From assembly GCF_900090195.1 (NCBI RefSeq), contig NZ_LT607803.1:3348001-3412000 (forward strand): DNA of 64,000 nucleotides, written 5' to 3'. The DNA is from Variovorax sp. HW608 (GTDB lineage Bacteria; Pseudomonadota; Gammaproteobacteria; Burkholderiales; Burkholderiaceae_C). Positions 49,417-58,338 of the stretch are shown here, one piece after another. Position 1 is the stretch's first letter, and each line of letters starts with the position of its first letter. A program made the translations under genes and the position numbers. The notes under the pieces were generated by a model that made no database searches, was not told the DNA's origin, and saw only the letters and a program-made list of their open reading frames with translations.

Positions 49417-50121
49417 ATGGGCGCCGCACTTCCTTCTTCTTCGAACGGCCTTTCGCTGCGACGCTACGGCGCATCGCGCGGCAGCCACGCGCACGACCAT
49501 TTCCAGGTGCTGATCGGCCTCGATGGCGTGCTGGACCTCGAGGTCGAAGGCCGCGGCCGCCGCGTCGGCGCCGGCGACGGCTGGGTGGTCCCGCCCGGCG
49601 ACCGGCACGACTTCGAATCGAAGAACGGCAGCCGCTGCCTCGTCCTCGACACCACGCAGGATCTCTGGGCGCAATGCGCAGGGCGCGCGCCGCTCGCGCC
49701 GCAACTGCTGGCGCTGGCACGCTATCTGGCGCTGTGCGTCTCGGAGCCCGGGACCTCGCCCACCGCCCTGCACCAGGCGCCCGCCCTGCTGCTCGAAGCC
49801 TGGGGTCCCGTGGTGCCGAACGGCCGCCGCCGCGCGATCGACTGGCAGGGCCTCTCGGACTGGGCGCGAAGCCGCTGGCATCGCCCGCTCGGCGTCGCCG
49901 ATCTCGCGGCGGTCGCTTGCCTGAGCCCGAGCCAGTTCGCACAGCGCTGCCGCGACGAGCAAGGCATGAGCGCGATGCACTGGCTGCGCGCGCAACGGCT
50001 GCTGCAGGCGCGCCAGTTGCAGGGCCGCGGCATCAGCGTTGCCGAAGCCGCGCGGCGCACCGGCTACCGCTCGCCTTCGGCGCTGACGGCGGCGATGCGG
50101 CGCTCGGGCCACGCCGGCTGA
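49417..50121 (+). CDS. AraC-family transcriptional regulator
   Basis: This 234-residue protein has an N-terminal cupin (SHAHDHFQVLIGLDGVLDLEV, DGWVVPPGDRHDF) and a C-terminal AraC double HTH (GVADLAAVACLSPSQFAQRC, GISVAEAARRTGYRSPSALTAAM). The small cupin type often senses a metabolite and activates an adjacent exporter; a DMT exporter gene follows 74 bp downstream. An earlier in-frame ATG at 49396 is less likely. Confidence 0.88.
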   Translation: MGAALPSSSNGLSLRRYGASRGSHAHDHFQVLIGLDGVLDLEVEGRGRRVGAGDGWVVPPGDRHDFESKNGSRCLVLDTTQDLWAQCAGRAPLAPQLLALARYLALCVSEPGTSPTALHQAPALLLEAWGPVVPNGRRRAIDWQGLSDWARSRWHRPLGVADLAAVACLSPSQFAQRCRDEQGMSAMHWLRAQRLLQARQLQGRGISVAEAARRTGYRSPSALTAAMRRSGHAG

Positions 50122-50195
50122 AGCGCCACCGAATCCTCGGCGCGCGACGACGCATCGTCGTTTCGCGACGATCGCAGCGCTTAAGCTCGGCGGCC

Positions 50196-51035
50196 ATGTC
50201 TTCGACCCTCTATGCCCTCGCCGCCATCGCCCTCTGGGCCACCTTGGCCTCGCTGGGCACTTCGCTCTCGCACCTGCCGCCATTCCTGCTCACCGGCCTC
50301 GCGCTCTTGATCGGCAGCGCGATGAGCTGGCCGCTGGTGCTGCGCAATCCGCGCGCCTGGGCGGTGCCGGGTCGCACGCTGGCGCTGGGCGTCTACGGGC
50401 TGTTCGGCTTCCACTTCCTGCTGTTCATCGCGCTGCGACTGGCGCCACCGGTGGAAGCGAATCTCGTCAACTATCTCTGGCCGCTCTTCATGGTGGTGCT
50501 GGCGCCGGTGCTGCTGCCGCGCATGTCGCTGCGGCCCTTGCATGTGGTGGCCGCCCTGCTCGGCTTCGCGGGCGCGGCGATCGCGATCCTCGGCGCGCGC
50601 GGCGCGGCCTCGGGCGGCGGCAGCTACTGGGGCTTCCTGCCGGCGCTCGGGTCGGCCTTCATCTGGGCGAGCTATTCGCTGTGGACGCAGCGCGTCGCGG
50701 CCTTCCCGACGACCGCGATCGGGTTGTTCGGGCTGGTCTCCGGCGCGCTCTCGCTCGTCTGCCATGCGCTGCTGGAGCCCTCCGTGACGCTCTCTTCGAG
50801 CGACTGGCTGCTGGTCGCGCTCTGCGGGCTCGGCCCGCTCGGCGCCGCGTTCTTCTTCTGGGACATGGCGCTCAAGCGCGGCGATGCGCGGCAGATCGGC
50901 ATCCTGAGCTACATCACGCCGCTGGCTTCCACCGCGCTGCTGCTCGTCGTGACGCAACGGCCGCTGAGCTGGACGATCGCGCTCGCGGCCGCGCTGATCA
51001 TCTCCGCGGCCGTGATGGGCACGCGGGCGCGCTGA
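50196..51035 (+). CDS. EamA/DMT-family exporter (YddG-like)
   Basis: This 279-residue protein has ten helices in two EamA repeats (ALAAIALWATLASLGT start; SAFIWASYSLWTQRVAA in the second repeat). It resembles YddG-type exporters of aromatic amino acids. It probably works with the AraC regulator just upstream. The substrate is inferred only from family. Confidence 0.85.
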   Translation: MSSTLYALAAIALWATLASLGTSLSHLPPFLLTGLALLIGSAMSWPLVLRNPRAWAVPGRTLALGVYGLFGFHFLLFIALRLAPPVEANLVNYLWPLFMVVLAPVLLPRMSLRPLHVVAALLGFAGAAIAILGARGAASGGGSYWGFLPALGSAFIWASYSLWTQRVAAFPTTAIGLFGLVSGALSLVCHALLEPSVTLSSSDWLLVALCGLGPLGAAFFFWDMALKRGDARQIGILSYITPLASTALLLVVTQRPLSWTIALAAALIISAAVMGTRAR

Positions 51036-51038
51036 GCT

Positions 51039-52076
51039 TCAGTCCGCGACCTTCAGGACCAGCTTGCCGAAGTTCTCGCCGGTGAAGAGCTTGGTCAGCG
51101 CCTCGGGGAAAGTTTCGAGCCCTTCGACCACGTCCTCGCGGCTCTTCATGCGGCCGTCCTTCAGGTAGGCCGACATCTCGGCGATCGCGAGGTGGTAGCG
51201 GTCGGCATAGTCGAACACCACCATGCCCTGCATGCGCGCGCGGTTCATCAGGAGGCTCAGGTAGTTCTTCGGGCCCTGGATCGGCGTGGTGTTGTTGTAC
51301 TGGCTGATCGCACCGCAGATGATGATGCGCGCGCCGCGCGTGATCTTCGCCAGCGCCGCATCGAGGATGTCGCCACCGACGTTGTCGAAGTAGATGTCGA
51401 TGCCCTTGGGGCAATGCGCCTTCAGCCCCTCGCGCACCGCCGCCGGACCGGCCTTGTAGTCGATGCAGGCGTCGAAGCCCAGCTCCTTGACCACGAAGTC
51501 GCACTTGGCCTGCCCGCCGGCGATGCCGACCGCGCGGCAGCCCTTGATCTTCGCCAGCTGGCCGACGGTCTGCCCCACCGCGCCGGCCGCGCCGGACACC
51601 ACCACGGTCTCGCCCGGCTTGGGCTCGCCGATGTCCATGAGGCCGAAGTAGCCGGTCATGCCCGGCATGCCGAGCACATTGAGCCACTGCCCGATCGTGC
51701 CGAGCGAGAGGTCGATCTTCGAAAGGCCCGAGCGCTTGATCTCCTCCTCTGGGATGAGCGCGTATTCCTGCACGCCGAGCGAGCCGTAGACGATGTCGCC
51801 CACCGCAAAGGCCGGATTGCGCGACGCGACCACGCGGCCCACGCCGCCGGCGCGCATCACCGCGCCGAGCTCGACCGGCGCGATGTAGCTCTTGCCCTCG
51901 TTCATCCAGCCGCGCATCGCGGGGTCGAGCGAGAGCGACAGCGTCTTGACCAGCACGCCGCCTTCCGCCGGATCGCCGGCCGGCTCGGTGGTGAACTGCC
52001 AGTCGTCGCGGGTGGCCGCGCCTTGCGGGCGCTTGGCGAGACGGATCTGCCGGTTGCTCAGGGTGGTGGTGCTCAT
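51039..52076 (-). CDS. NADP-dependent MDR oxidoreductase (CurA/alkenal reductase-like)
   Basis: This 345-residue zinc-free medium-chain reductase has the N-terminal NRQIRLAKRPQG and LSLDPAMRGWMNEGKSYI, the cofactor loop VVSGAAGAVGQTVGQLAKI, and ISQYNNTTPIQGPKNYL. The GxxGxxG-like AAGAVG motif and the lack of zinc-binding Cys place it with curcumin and 2-alkenal reductases, which reduce conjugated double bonds. It converges on the DMT gene with 3 bp between stops. Confidence 0.9.
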   Translation of the reverse strand: MSTTTLSNRQIRLAKRPQGAATRDDWQFTTEPAGDPAEGGVLVKTLSLSLDPAMRGWMNEGKSYIAPVELGAVMRAGGVGRVVASRNPAFAVGDIVYGSLGVQEYALIPEEEIKRSGLSKIDLSLGTIGQWLNVLGMPGMTGYFGLMDIGEPKPGETVVVSGAAGAVGQTVGQLAKIKGCRAVGIAGGQAKCDFVVKELGFDACIDYKAGPAAVREGLKAHCPKGIDIYFDNVGGDILDAALAKITRGARIIICGAISQYNNTTPIQGPKNYLSLLMNRARMQGMVVFDYADRYHLAIAEMSAYLKDGRMKSREDVVEGLETFPEALTKLFTGENFGKLVLKVAD

Positions 52077-52162
52077 GCGCGTGTCTCCTTCAGGGCTGGG
52101 GCTCTCGCATCGTAGCCCCGACCGGCGCCCCGGCGGGTAGCGAAGGCGACACCCGCGCGGCG

Positions 52163-53614
52163 TCAGAAGGGGTACTGCCGCGGCGTGGTCTGCACCGTGA
52201 TCCAGCGCAGCTCGGTGAAGGCCTCGATGCCGGCCTTGCCGCCGAAGCGGCCATAGCCCGAATGCTTGACGCCGCCGAAAGGCATCTGCGCCTCGTCGTG
52301 CACCGTCGGGCCGTTCACGTGGCAGATGCCGGATTCGATGCGGCGCGCGACGTTGAAGGCGCGTGCGATGTCGCGCCCGAACACCGCGGACGAGAGGCCG
52401 AACTCGTTGTCGTTGGCGGTCGCGACCGCTTCCTCGACGCCGTTCACGCGCACCACCGCCTTCACCGGCCCGAAGGATTCCTCGCGGTAGATCAGCATTT
52501 GCGGCGTGACATGGTCGATGACCGTTGCCGGCATCAAGGTGTTCTCGGCGCGGCCGCCGCAGACCAGCTTGGCGCCCTTGGCGAGCGCATCGTCGATGAG
52601 CGCATTGCAGCGCGCGACCGTGCTCGCATCCACCACCGAGCCGAGCACCACCGGGCCTTCGCGCGGATCGCCGACCGGCAGGCTCTTCGCCTTGGCAGCG
52701 AACCTGGCGACGAATTCATCGGCGATGGCCGCATCGACCACGATGCGTTCGGTCGACATGCAGATCTGGCCCGAATTGGCGAAGGCGCCGAAGGCCGCCG
52801 CGTTCACCGCCACGTCGATGTCGGCATCGTCCAGCACCACGAGCGGCGCCTTGCCGCCGAGTTCGAGCACCGCGGGCTTGAGGTACTTGGCGCAGGTCTG
52901 CGCAATGATGCGGCCCACGCGCGTGGAGCCGGTGAAGTTCACGCGCCGCACCGCCGGATGCGCCACCATCGCCTCGACCACCGCGCCGGCATCGGCCGGC
53001 GCATTGGTGATGAAGTTGACCACGCCCGGCGGCAGGCCGGCTTCGTTCGTCGCATCGACGATCAGCGCGTGCGTCTCGGGGCACAGCTCCGAGCCCTTGA
53101 GCACCACCGTGTTGCCGCAGGCGAGCGGCGTCGCGATCGCGCGCGTGGCGAGGATCACGGGCGCGTTCCACGGCGCGATGCCGAGCACCACGCCGGCCGC
53201 CTGGCGCACACCCATCGCGAGGCTGCCGGGGACGTCTGAAGGGATCAGCTCGCCGCCGATCTGCGTGGTGAGCGCCGCGGCTTCGGTGAGGAGCCCTGCG
53301 GCCAGATGCACATTGAAGCCGGCCCACATCGCCGACGCGCCGGTCTCGCGCGCCATCGCCTTGATGAAATCCACGGTGCGCGCTTCGAGCGCATGCGCCG
53401 CCTTTTGCAGCAGTGCGCGGCGTTCGCCGGGGCCGGTCTGGGACCAGGCCGCGAAAGCGGCCTGCGCGGCCTCGACGGCCGCGATCGCATCGCGCGTCGT
53501 GGCGGCCGGTGCCTCTGTCGCGACGCCGCCGTCGAGCGGATTGCGGCGCTCGAAGGTCGCGCCGCCCTCGGCCTGGCGGCGCTCGCCGTTGATGAGCATG
53601 GAAATGGTGGTCAT
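52163..53614 (-). CDS. Aldehyde dehydrogenase (aromatic-aldehyde type)
   Basis: This 483-residue NAD(P)-dependent enzyme has a complete active site: Asn150 in GIAPWNAPVI, Glu251 in LELGGKAPLVV and the nucleophile Cys285 in SGQICMST. It has HDEAQMPFGGVKHSGYGRFGG near the end, as in vanillin, salicylaldehyde and benzaldehyde dehydrogenases. It is the last gene after an amino-acid-type ABC operon (31 bp after livF), so it probably oxidises an aldehyde derived from the imported compound. Confidence 0.92.
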   Translation of the reverse strand: MTTISMLINGERRQAEGGATFERRNPLDGGVATEAPAATTRDAIAAVEAAQAAFAAWSQTGPGERRALLQKAAHALEARTVDFIKAMARETGASAMWAGFNVHLAAGLLTEAAALTTQIGGELIPSDVPGSLAMGVRQAAGVVLGIAPWNAPVILATRAIATPLACGNTVVLKGSELCPETHALIVDATNEAGLPPGVVNFITNAPADAGAVVEAMVAHPAVRRVNFTGSTRVGRIIAQTCAKYLKPAVLELGGKAPLVVLDDADIDVAVNAAAFGAFANSGQICMSTERIVVDAAIADEFVARFAAKAKSLPVGDPREGPVVLGSVVDASTVARCNALIDDALAKGAKLVCGGRAENTLMPATVIDHVTPQMLIYREESFGPVKAVVRVNGVEEAVATANDNEFGLSSAVFGRDIARAFNVARRIESGICHVNGPTVHDEAQMPFGGVKHSGYGRFGGKAGIEAFTELRWITVQTTPRQYPF

Positions 53615-53645
53615 GCGAAAACTCCTCGAAGCAAAGTGGGTGAGA

Positions 53646-54356
53646 TCAGGCCTTGCCGAGATAGGCGTGGCGAATCACGTCGGAATGAAGCAGCGCCTCT
53701 GCATCCCCGGAAGCCACGACGCGCCCGCGTTCGAGCACATAGCCCCGGTCGGCCGCCTGCAGCGCCTTGCGCACGTTCTGCTCGACCATGAGCACGGTGA
53801 CGCCCTGCGCCGCGATGCGCCGCACGATGGCGAGCAGCTCGTCGACCATGCGCGGCGCGAGCCCGAGCGAAGGCTCGTCGAGCATCAGCAGGCGCGGGCC
53901 GCTCATCATGGCGCGCGCCACCGCGACCATCTGCTGCTCGCCGCCGCTCATGGTGCCGGCCAGTTGCGATGCGCGTTCCTTCAAACGCGGAAAGTCTTCG
54001 AACGCACGGGCGAGCCGCTGTGCGCGCACCTTGGCCGGCACCAGCCAGCCGCCGAGTTCGAGGTTCTCGGTGACGGTCATCTGCGGGAACAGCTGCCGCC
54101 CTTCCGCGACCAGCGCGAGCCCGTGGCGCACGCAGGCAGTTGCGTCCTCCGCCGGCAGCGCGCCATCGTCGAGTTTCACCTCGCCGCGGCGCGGCAGCAG
54201 GCCGGCAAGCGACTTCAGCAAGGTGGTCTTGCCCGCGCCGTTCGGCCCGAGCACCACGGTGATGCCCGGCAGCACATCGATGTCGATGCCCTGCAGCACC
54301 TGGAAGCCGTGGTAGCCCGCCAGCAGGCCGCGCACTGTCATCCGGCTGGCGCTCAT
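53646..54356 (-). CDS. livF: Branched-chain-type ABC transporter ATPase LivF
   Basis: This 236-residue ATPase has Walker A VLGPNGAGKTTLLKSL, signature MSGGEQQMVAVARAMM and Walker B LLMLDEPSLGLAP. The C-terminal VEQNVRKALQAADRGYVLERGR is the LivF pattern. It partners LivG in energising LivHM. 55 bp separate it from livG. Confidence 0.93.
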   Translation of the reverse strand: MSASRMTVRGLLAGYHGFQVLQGIDIDVLPGITVVLGPNGAGKTTLLKSLAGLLPRRGEVKLDDGALPAEDATACVRHGLALVAEGRQLFPQMTVTENLELGGWLVPAKVRAQRLARAFEDFPRLKERASQLAGTMSGGEQQMVAVARAMMSGPRLLMLDEPSLGLAPRMVDELLAIVRRIAAQGVTVLMVEQNVRKALQAADRGYVLERGRVVASGDAEALLHSDVIRHAYLGKA

Positions 54357-54411
54357 TGCACGACCCTCGCGCAGCGGCGCTTCGGGATTCGCCTACGGGC
54401 GGCCGGGCGGC

Positions 54412-55164
54412 TCATGGAGCGACCTCCACCATCTCGTCGCCCAGATAGGCCTCGACCACCTCGGCGTTGCGCACGACTTCTACAGGTGTGCCGTCTGCAA
54501 TCTTGCGGCCCTGGTGCAGCACCAGCACGCGCTCGACGTACCTCAAGAGCGTGGTGACGGCATGCTCGATCCACACCACGGTGAGCCCGTGTTCGTCGCG
54601 CAATTTGCGGATGCGCCGCGCCATCGCATCGACTTCCGCTTCGGTCAGGCCCGCCGCCACTTCGTCGAGCAGCAGCACACGCGGCCGGGTGCCGAGCGCC
54701 ATGCCGATCTCCAGCAGGCGCTGCTGCGACGGCGTCACCTCCGACGCCGGCCGGTCGGCGAGCGATGCGAGTGAGAGCATGTCGAGGATGTCGCGCTCGC
54801 TGCGCAACCCGGCGATGGGTTCGCGATGCCTTCCTGCGAACTCCATGCCGAAGCGCACGTTGTCGGTCAATGTCATGTCGCCCATCACGCGCGGCGTCTG
54901 GAAGGTGCGCGCGATGCCATGCGCCGCATAGCGGTGCGGGCCGCGTCCGGTGAGCTCGACGCCTTCGGCGAAGAGATGGCCGCCGGTCGGTGCGACGACG
55001 CCCGAGACCGCATTGAAGAAGGTGGTCTTGCCCGCGCCGTTCGGCCCGATGATGCCCACCAGCTCGCCCGCGTGCAGCTGCATGCTGACCGCATCGACGG
55101 CGGTGAGGCCGCCGAAGCGCACGGTGACCTCGCGGGCTTCGAGCAGGATCGGTGCCTCAGCCAC
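54412..55164 (-). CDS. livG: Branched-chain-type ABC transporter ATPase LivG
   Basis: This 250-residue ATPase has Walker A IIGPNGAGKTTFFNAV and Walker B VLLLDEVAAGLTEAEVDAM. The usual LSGG-type signature is replaced by TPSQQRLLEIGMAL, with Thr-Pro-Ser where many LivG proteins have LPYGQQRRLEIA. That is a departure, though related variants exist. The late VVWIEHAVTTLLRYVERVLVL is family-typical. It overlaps livM by 8 bp. Confidence 0.92.
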   Translation of the reverse strand: MAEAPILLEAREVTVRFGGLTAVDAVSMQLHAGELVGIIGPNGAGKTTFFNAVSGVVAPTGGHLFAEGVELTGRGPHRYAAHGIARTFQTPRVMGDMTLTDNVRFGMEFAGRHREPIAGLRSERDILDMLSLASLADRPASEVTPSQQRLLEIGMALGTRPRVLLLDEVAAGLTEAEVDAMARRIRKLRDEHGLTVVWIEHAVTTLLRYVERVLVLHQGRKIADGTPVEVVRNAEVVEAYLGDEMVEVAP

Positions 55165-56086
55165 GCCCGTTCCTTCGCACGCCGCTCTGCTGCCACAGCG
55201 AGGCGAGCCCGTTGGGCAGGTACATCACGCTGAGGATCAGCAGCAGCCCCAGCACCATCATGTAGCCGTAGGGCAGCTGCAGCCGCAGCGTTTCCGCCAG
55301 CAGGCTGAAGACGATCGCCGCGACTACCGGTCCGCCGATGCTCGCCGCGCCGCCGATGAGCGCGATCAGTACCGTCTGGAAGCCGATGAACGGGCTGAAC
55401 ACCGCGGGTGGCTCGATGTAGGTCCAGCGCACCGCCATCGCCGCACCGACCGCGCCGGCGAAGGCCGCGGTGAGCGCGAAGCCCGCGATCTTGATGCGCC
55501 GCGTGTCCACGCCGAGCGTCTGCGCGCGCTGCTCGTCGGCGCCGATGCCCGCGAGCGCGAGTCCGAAGCGGCTGCGCTTGACCACGATGGCCGTCGCGAT
55601 CGCGCCGCCCGCGATCGCCAGCACCGTGAGATAGACCGTCTCGTTCGACGGCACCACCGCGAGCACGCGGCCCACGGTGCCGGAGACCTGCTTCTCGACG
55701 AAGGTCACCGCATGGCGGATCAGCTCGGTCATGCCGAAGGTCAGCACCGCGAAGTAGGTGCCGCGCAGATGCAGCACCGCGGAGCCCATCAGCAGCGCGA
55801 CCACGCTCGCCACCAGCGCGCCGCAGAGGATGACGAGCGGCCACGGCAACACCTCGAGCAGCATCGCGCTCGCATAGGCGCCGAGCCCGAAGAAGGCCGA
55901 GGTCGCGAGCGACAGGTAGCGCGTGGCGCCGCAGAACAGCGACCAGCTCGTGGCGAGCGCGATGTACATGAGGCAGGACAGCGCCACCGAGGCCACGAAC
56001 TCCGAGGCCACCCACGGCACGCAGGCCGCGAGCACGATGCCGATGCCCAGCGCGAGCCAGGGCCTGTTGGCGAGCTGCGCCTTCAT
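55157..56086 (-). CDS. livM: Branched-chain-type ABC transporter permease LivM
   Basis: This 309-residue protein has about nine membrane helices and the LivM signatures GTYFAVLTFGMTELIRH and FAGAVGAAMAVRWTYIEP, then IGGAASIGGPVVAAIVF. It overlaps livH by 4 bp (ATGA type) and livG by 8 bp, indicating a tightly coupled operon. Confidence 0.92.
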   Translation of the reverse strand: MKAQLANRPWLALGIGIVLAACVPWVASEFVASVALSCLMYIALATSWSLFCGATRYLSLATSAFFGLGAYASAMLLEVLPWPLVILCGALVASVVALLMGSAVLHLRGTYFAVLTFGMTELIRHAVTFVEKQVSGTVGRVLAVVPSNETVYLTVLAIAGGAIATAIVVKRSRFGLALAGIGADEQRAQTLGVDTRRIKIAGFALTAAFAGAVGAAMAVRWTYIEPPAVFSPFIGFQTVLIALIGGAASIGGPVVAAIVFSLLAETLRLQLPYGYMMVLGLLLILSVMYLPNGLASLWQQSGVRRNGRG

Positions 56087-56958
56087 CGCGAGAACAATCC
56101 GTTGGGCCGCCAGATCAGGACGCCGATGAAGACGGCGTACGACAGCAGCATCTTGAGGGAGGGGCTGGTGAAGTGCATCCCCAGCGCCTCGACCACGCCG
56201 AGCAGCAGGCCGCCGACGAGGCTGCCCGCGATGCTGCCGAAGCCGCCGAGCGTGATCACGATGAGCGCGGTCACGGTGTAGGGCGCACCCATCGAGGGCG
56301 AGATTTCATAGGTCATCGACAGCAGCCCGCCGGCCACGCCCGAGAGCCCGAGGCCGATGCCGAACATCAGCGGATGCAGGCGCCTGGTATTGATGCCCAC
56401 GAGCTGCGCACCCACCGGCGACTGCATGAGCGCGCGCACCGCCTTGCCCAGCAGCGTGAGCTTGAGCAGCGCGATCAGCACCAAGCTCAACGCCAGCGCG
56501 ACACCGAACAGCACCAGCTTGTTCGCAGTGAAGCGCAGGTCGGCGAACTGCACCGGCTCGGCGAGGTAGTCGTAGCCGCGCAGGTCGCCGCCCCAGATCA
56601 GGAGCGCGGCGTTCTGCACGAAGAACATCAGGCCGAAGCCGACCATCAGGCTGCGCGCCTCGAACACCTCCACATTGGGCGCACGCGCCGCGACCTGCCG
56701 GAAGCACAGCCGGTGCACCGCCATGCCGAGCACCATGAGCAGCGCGAAGGCCGCCGGCAGGAAGACCAGCGGCGAGACGCCCCACGCGCTATGCGCCCAC
56801 CAGGTCAGGAAGGCGCCGAGCATCAGGAACTCGCCGTGCGAGATGTTCATGATGCGCATCAGGCCGTACTGCAGGTTGAGCCCGATCGCCACCAGCGCGT
56901 AGATGCCGCCCGTGATCAATCCGCCGGCCAGCAGCTCGGCCCACGCACTCCAGGACAC
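56083..56958 (-). CDS. livH: Branched-chain-type ABC transporter permease LivH
   Basis: This 291-residue permease starts from a GTG at 56958, two bases after the end of the binding-protein gene. An ATG at 56988 would overlap that gene and is less likely. Signatures are GLITGGIYALVAIGLNLQYG, MRIMNISHGEFLMLGAF and LIVITLGGFGSIAGSLVGGLL. It has about eight helices. Confidence 0.9.
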   Translation of the reverse strand: MSWSAWAELLAGGLITGGIYALVAIGLNLQYGLMRIMNISHGEFLMLGAFLTWWAHSAWGVSPLVFLPAAFALLMVLGMAVHRLCFRQVAARAPNVEVFEARSLMVGFGLMFFVQNAALLIWGGDLRGYDYLAEPVQFADLRFTANKLVLFGVALALSLVLIALLKLTLLGKAVRALMQSPVGAQLVGINTRRLHPLMFGIGLGLSGVAGGLLSMTYEISPSMGAPYTVTALIVITLGGFGSIAGSLVGGLLLGVVEALGMHFTSPSLKMLLSYAVFIGVLIWRPNGLFSR

Positions 56959-56959
56959 G

Positions 56960-58156
56960 TTATTTCCAGGCCGGCTTGGGGGTCTCAAGTTTCGCGGTGG
57001 CGCGGTCCTTGGGCCAGACGACTTCGAACTCGCCCTTCTGCCACTGCGCGACGGTGCCGGGGATCGAGGCGTTCTCGCTGCCCTCGAAGCGGATCGGGCC
57101 GACGATGGTCTTGAACTCGTTCTTCGCGATCAGGTCGCGCAGCGCCTTGCGGTCGAGACCGACCTTGCCGACGGCCTGCTCCAGGATCTCCAGCCCGGCC
57201 CAGCAATGGCCGCTGGCCCAGCGGTCGGGTTCCTTGCCGAACTTCTTGGTATGCGCATCGAAGTAGGCCTTGGCCTCGGGGCTGGTCTTGGCGTTCCACG
57301 AGCCCATGCCGATCACGCCTTCGGCGTTCGCCTGCATGACGTTGGTGTAGAGCTGGAAGGCCGTGCCGACCGAGGCGTAGAAGAACTTCGGGTTGAAGCC
57401 GATCTCGCGCGACTGCTTGCTCACGAGCAGGGTGTCCGGCGGATAGGTGATGCCGATGAAGGCGTCGGGGTTCAGGTCCTTGATGGTGCGCAGCACCGGC
57501 GCGAGGTCCGTCACGCCCAGCGGATAGCTCTTGCGTTCGACCACCTGGATGCTGGTCTTCTTGAGCGCGGCATTGAGCGCGGCGAAGTTCTCCAGGCCGA
57601 ACAGGTCGTCCATGTAGACGATCGCGACGGACTTCACGTTGTTGGCCACCAGCATGTCGACCAGCGCGCCCATCATCTTGTCCGGCTGCTGCAGCATCGA
57701 GAAGAAGTACGGCAGGCGCATGTCGATCAGCTTGCGCGACAGCGCGGTGGGCGCAAGCATCGGGTAGCCGAAGCGGTTGGCCAGCGGCGCGACGGCAAAG
57801 TTCGCGCCCGAGCCCCAGGGCGGCAGGATCAGGTCGACCTTGTCGCTGCCCATGAGCTTCTCGAAGGTGCGCACGCAGGTCTCGGTCTCGCTGCGGTCGT
57901 CGTAGCCGATCAGCTCGATGGGCCGCTTCGCGCCCTTCACCGACAGCCCGCCCGCGGCGTTGACCTGCTCGGCCCACAGCAGGTAGTTGGGCTCCTGGCT
58001 GACCTGTGCGCCGGCGGCCCACGGACCCGTTCGGGCGATGGCGTAGCCGACGCGCACCGGCGCCCCCTGCGCGAAGAGCTTCGGCGCGACGGCGGCGGCG
58101 CCGAGCGCGGTGGCGGTTCCCTGGATCCAGCGGCGGCGATTGGCGTTGTGAAGCAT
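56960..58156 (-). CDS. ABC transporter substrate-binding protein (LivK-like)
   Basis: This 398-residue protein has a signal peptide (ending AAAVAPKLFAQ) and the type I Leu/amide-binding fold: VRVGYAIARTGPWAAGAQV, LLWAEQVNAAGGLSVKG, DKVDLILPPWGSGANFAVAP and VAIVYMDDLFGLENF. The ligand may not be an amino acid: this subgroup often carries aromatic acids or amides, and an aldehyde dehydrogenase ends the operon. First gene; divergent from the AraC regulator at 58339. Confidence 0.9.
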   Translation of the reverse strand: MLHNANRRRWIQGTATALGAAAVAPKLFAQGAPVRVGYAIARTGPWAAGAQVSQEPNYLLWAEQVNAAGGLSVKGAKRPIELIGYDDRSETETCVRTFEKLMGSDKVDLILPPWGSGANFAVAPLANRFGYPMLAPTALSRKLIDMRLPYFFSMLQQPDKMMGALVDMLVANNVKSVAIVYMDDLFGLENFAALNAALKKTSIQVVERKSYPLGVTDLAPVLRTIKDLNPDAFIGITYPPDTLLVSKQSREIGFNPKFFYASVGTAFQLYTNVMQANAEGVIGMGSWNAKTSPEAKAYFDAHTKKFGKEPDRWASGHCWAGLEILEQAVGKVGLDRKALRDLIAKNEFKTIVGPIRFEGSENASIPGTVAQWQKGEFEVVWPKDRATAKLETPKPAWK

Positions 58157-58338
58157 GCGGTCTCCTTTTCCGGCGCCCTGATGCGTCCGGTGCCGGCATC
58201 GTAGGAAGGCCGCCGGCCGCGCGCTGTGCCTTCTGCGCACAAAGCGCTTGTCGCAGCGTGCACGCCGCTAGTGGTTAACCCGAAAGCTTGGCAGCGATCC
58301 CCGCGCCGGACAATAGGCGGGCTTTCAAACGCTGACCC

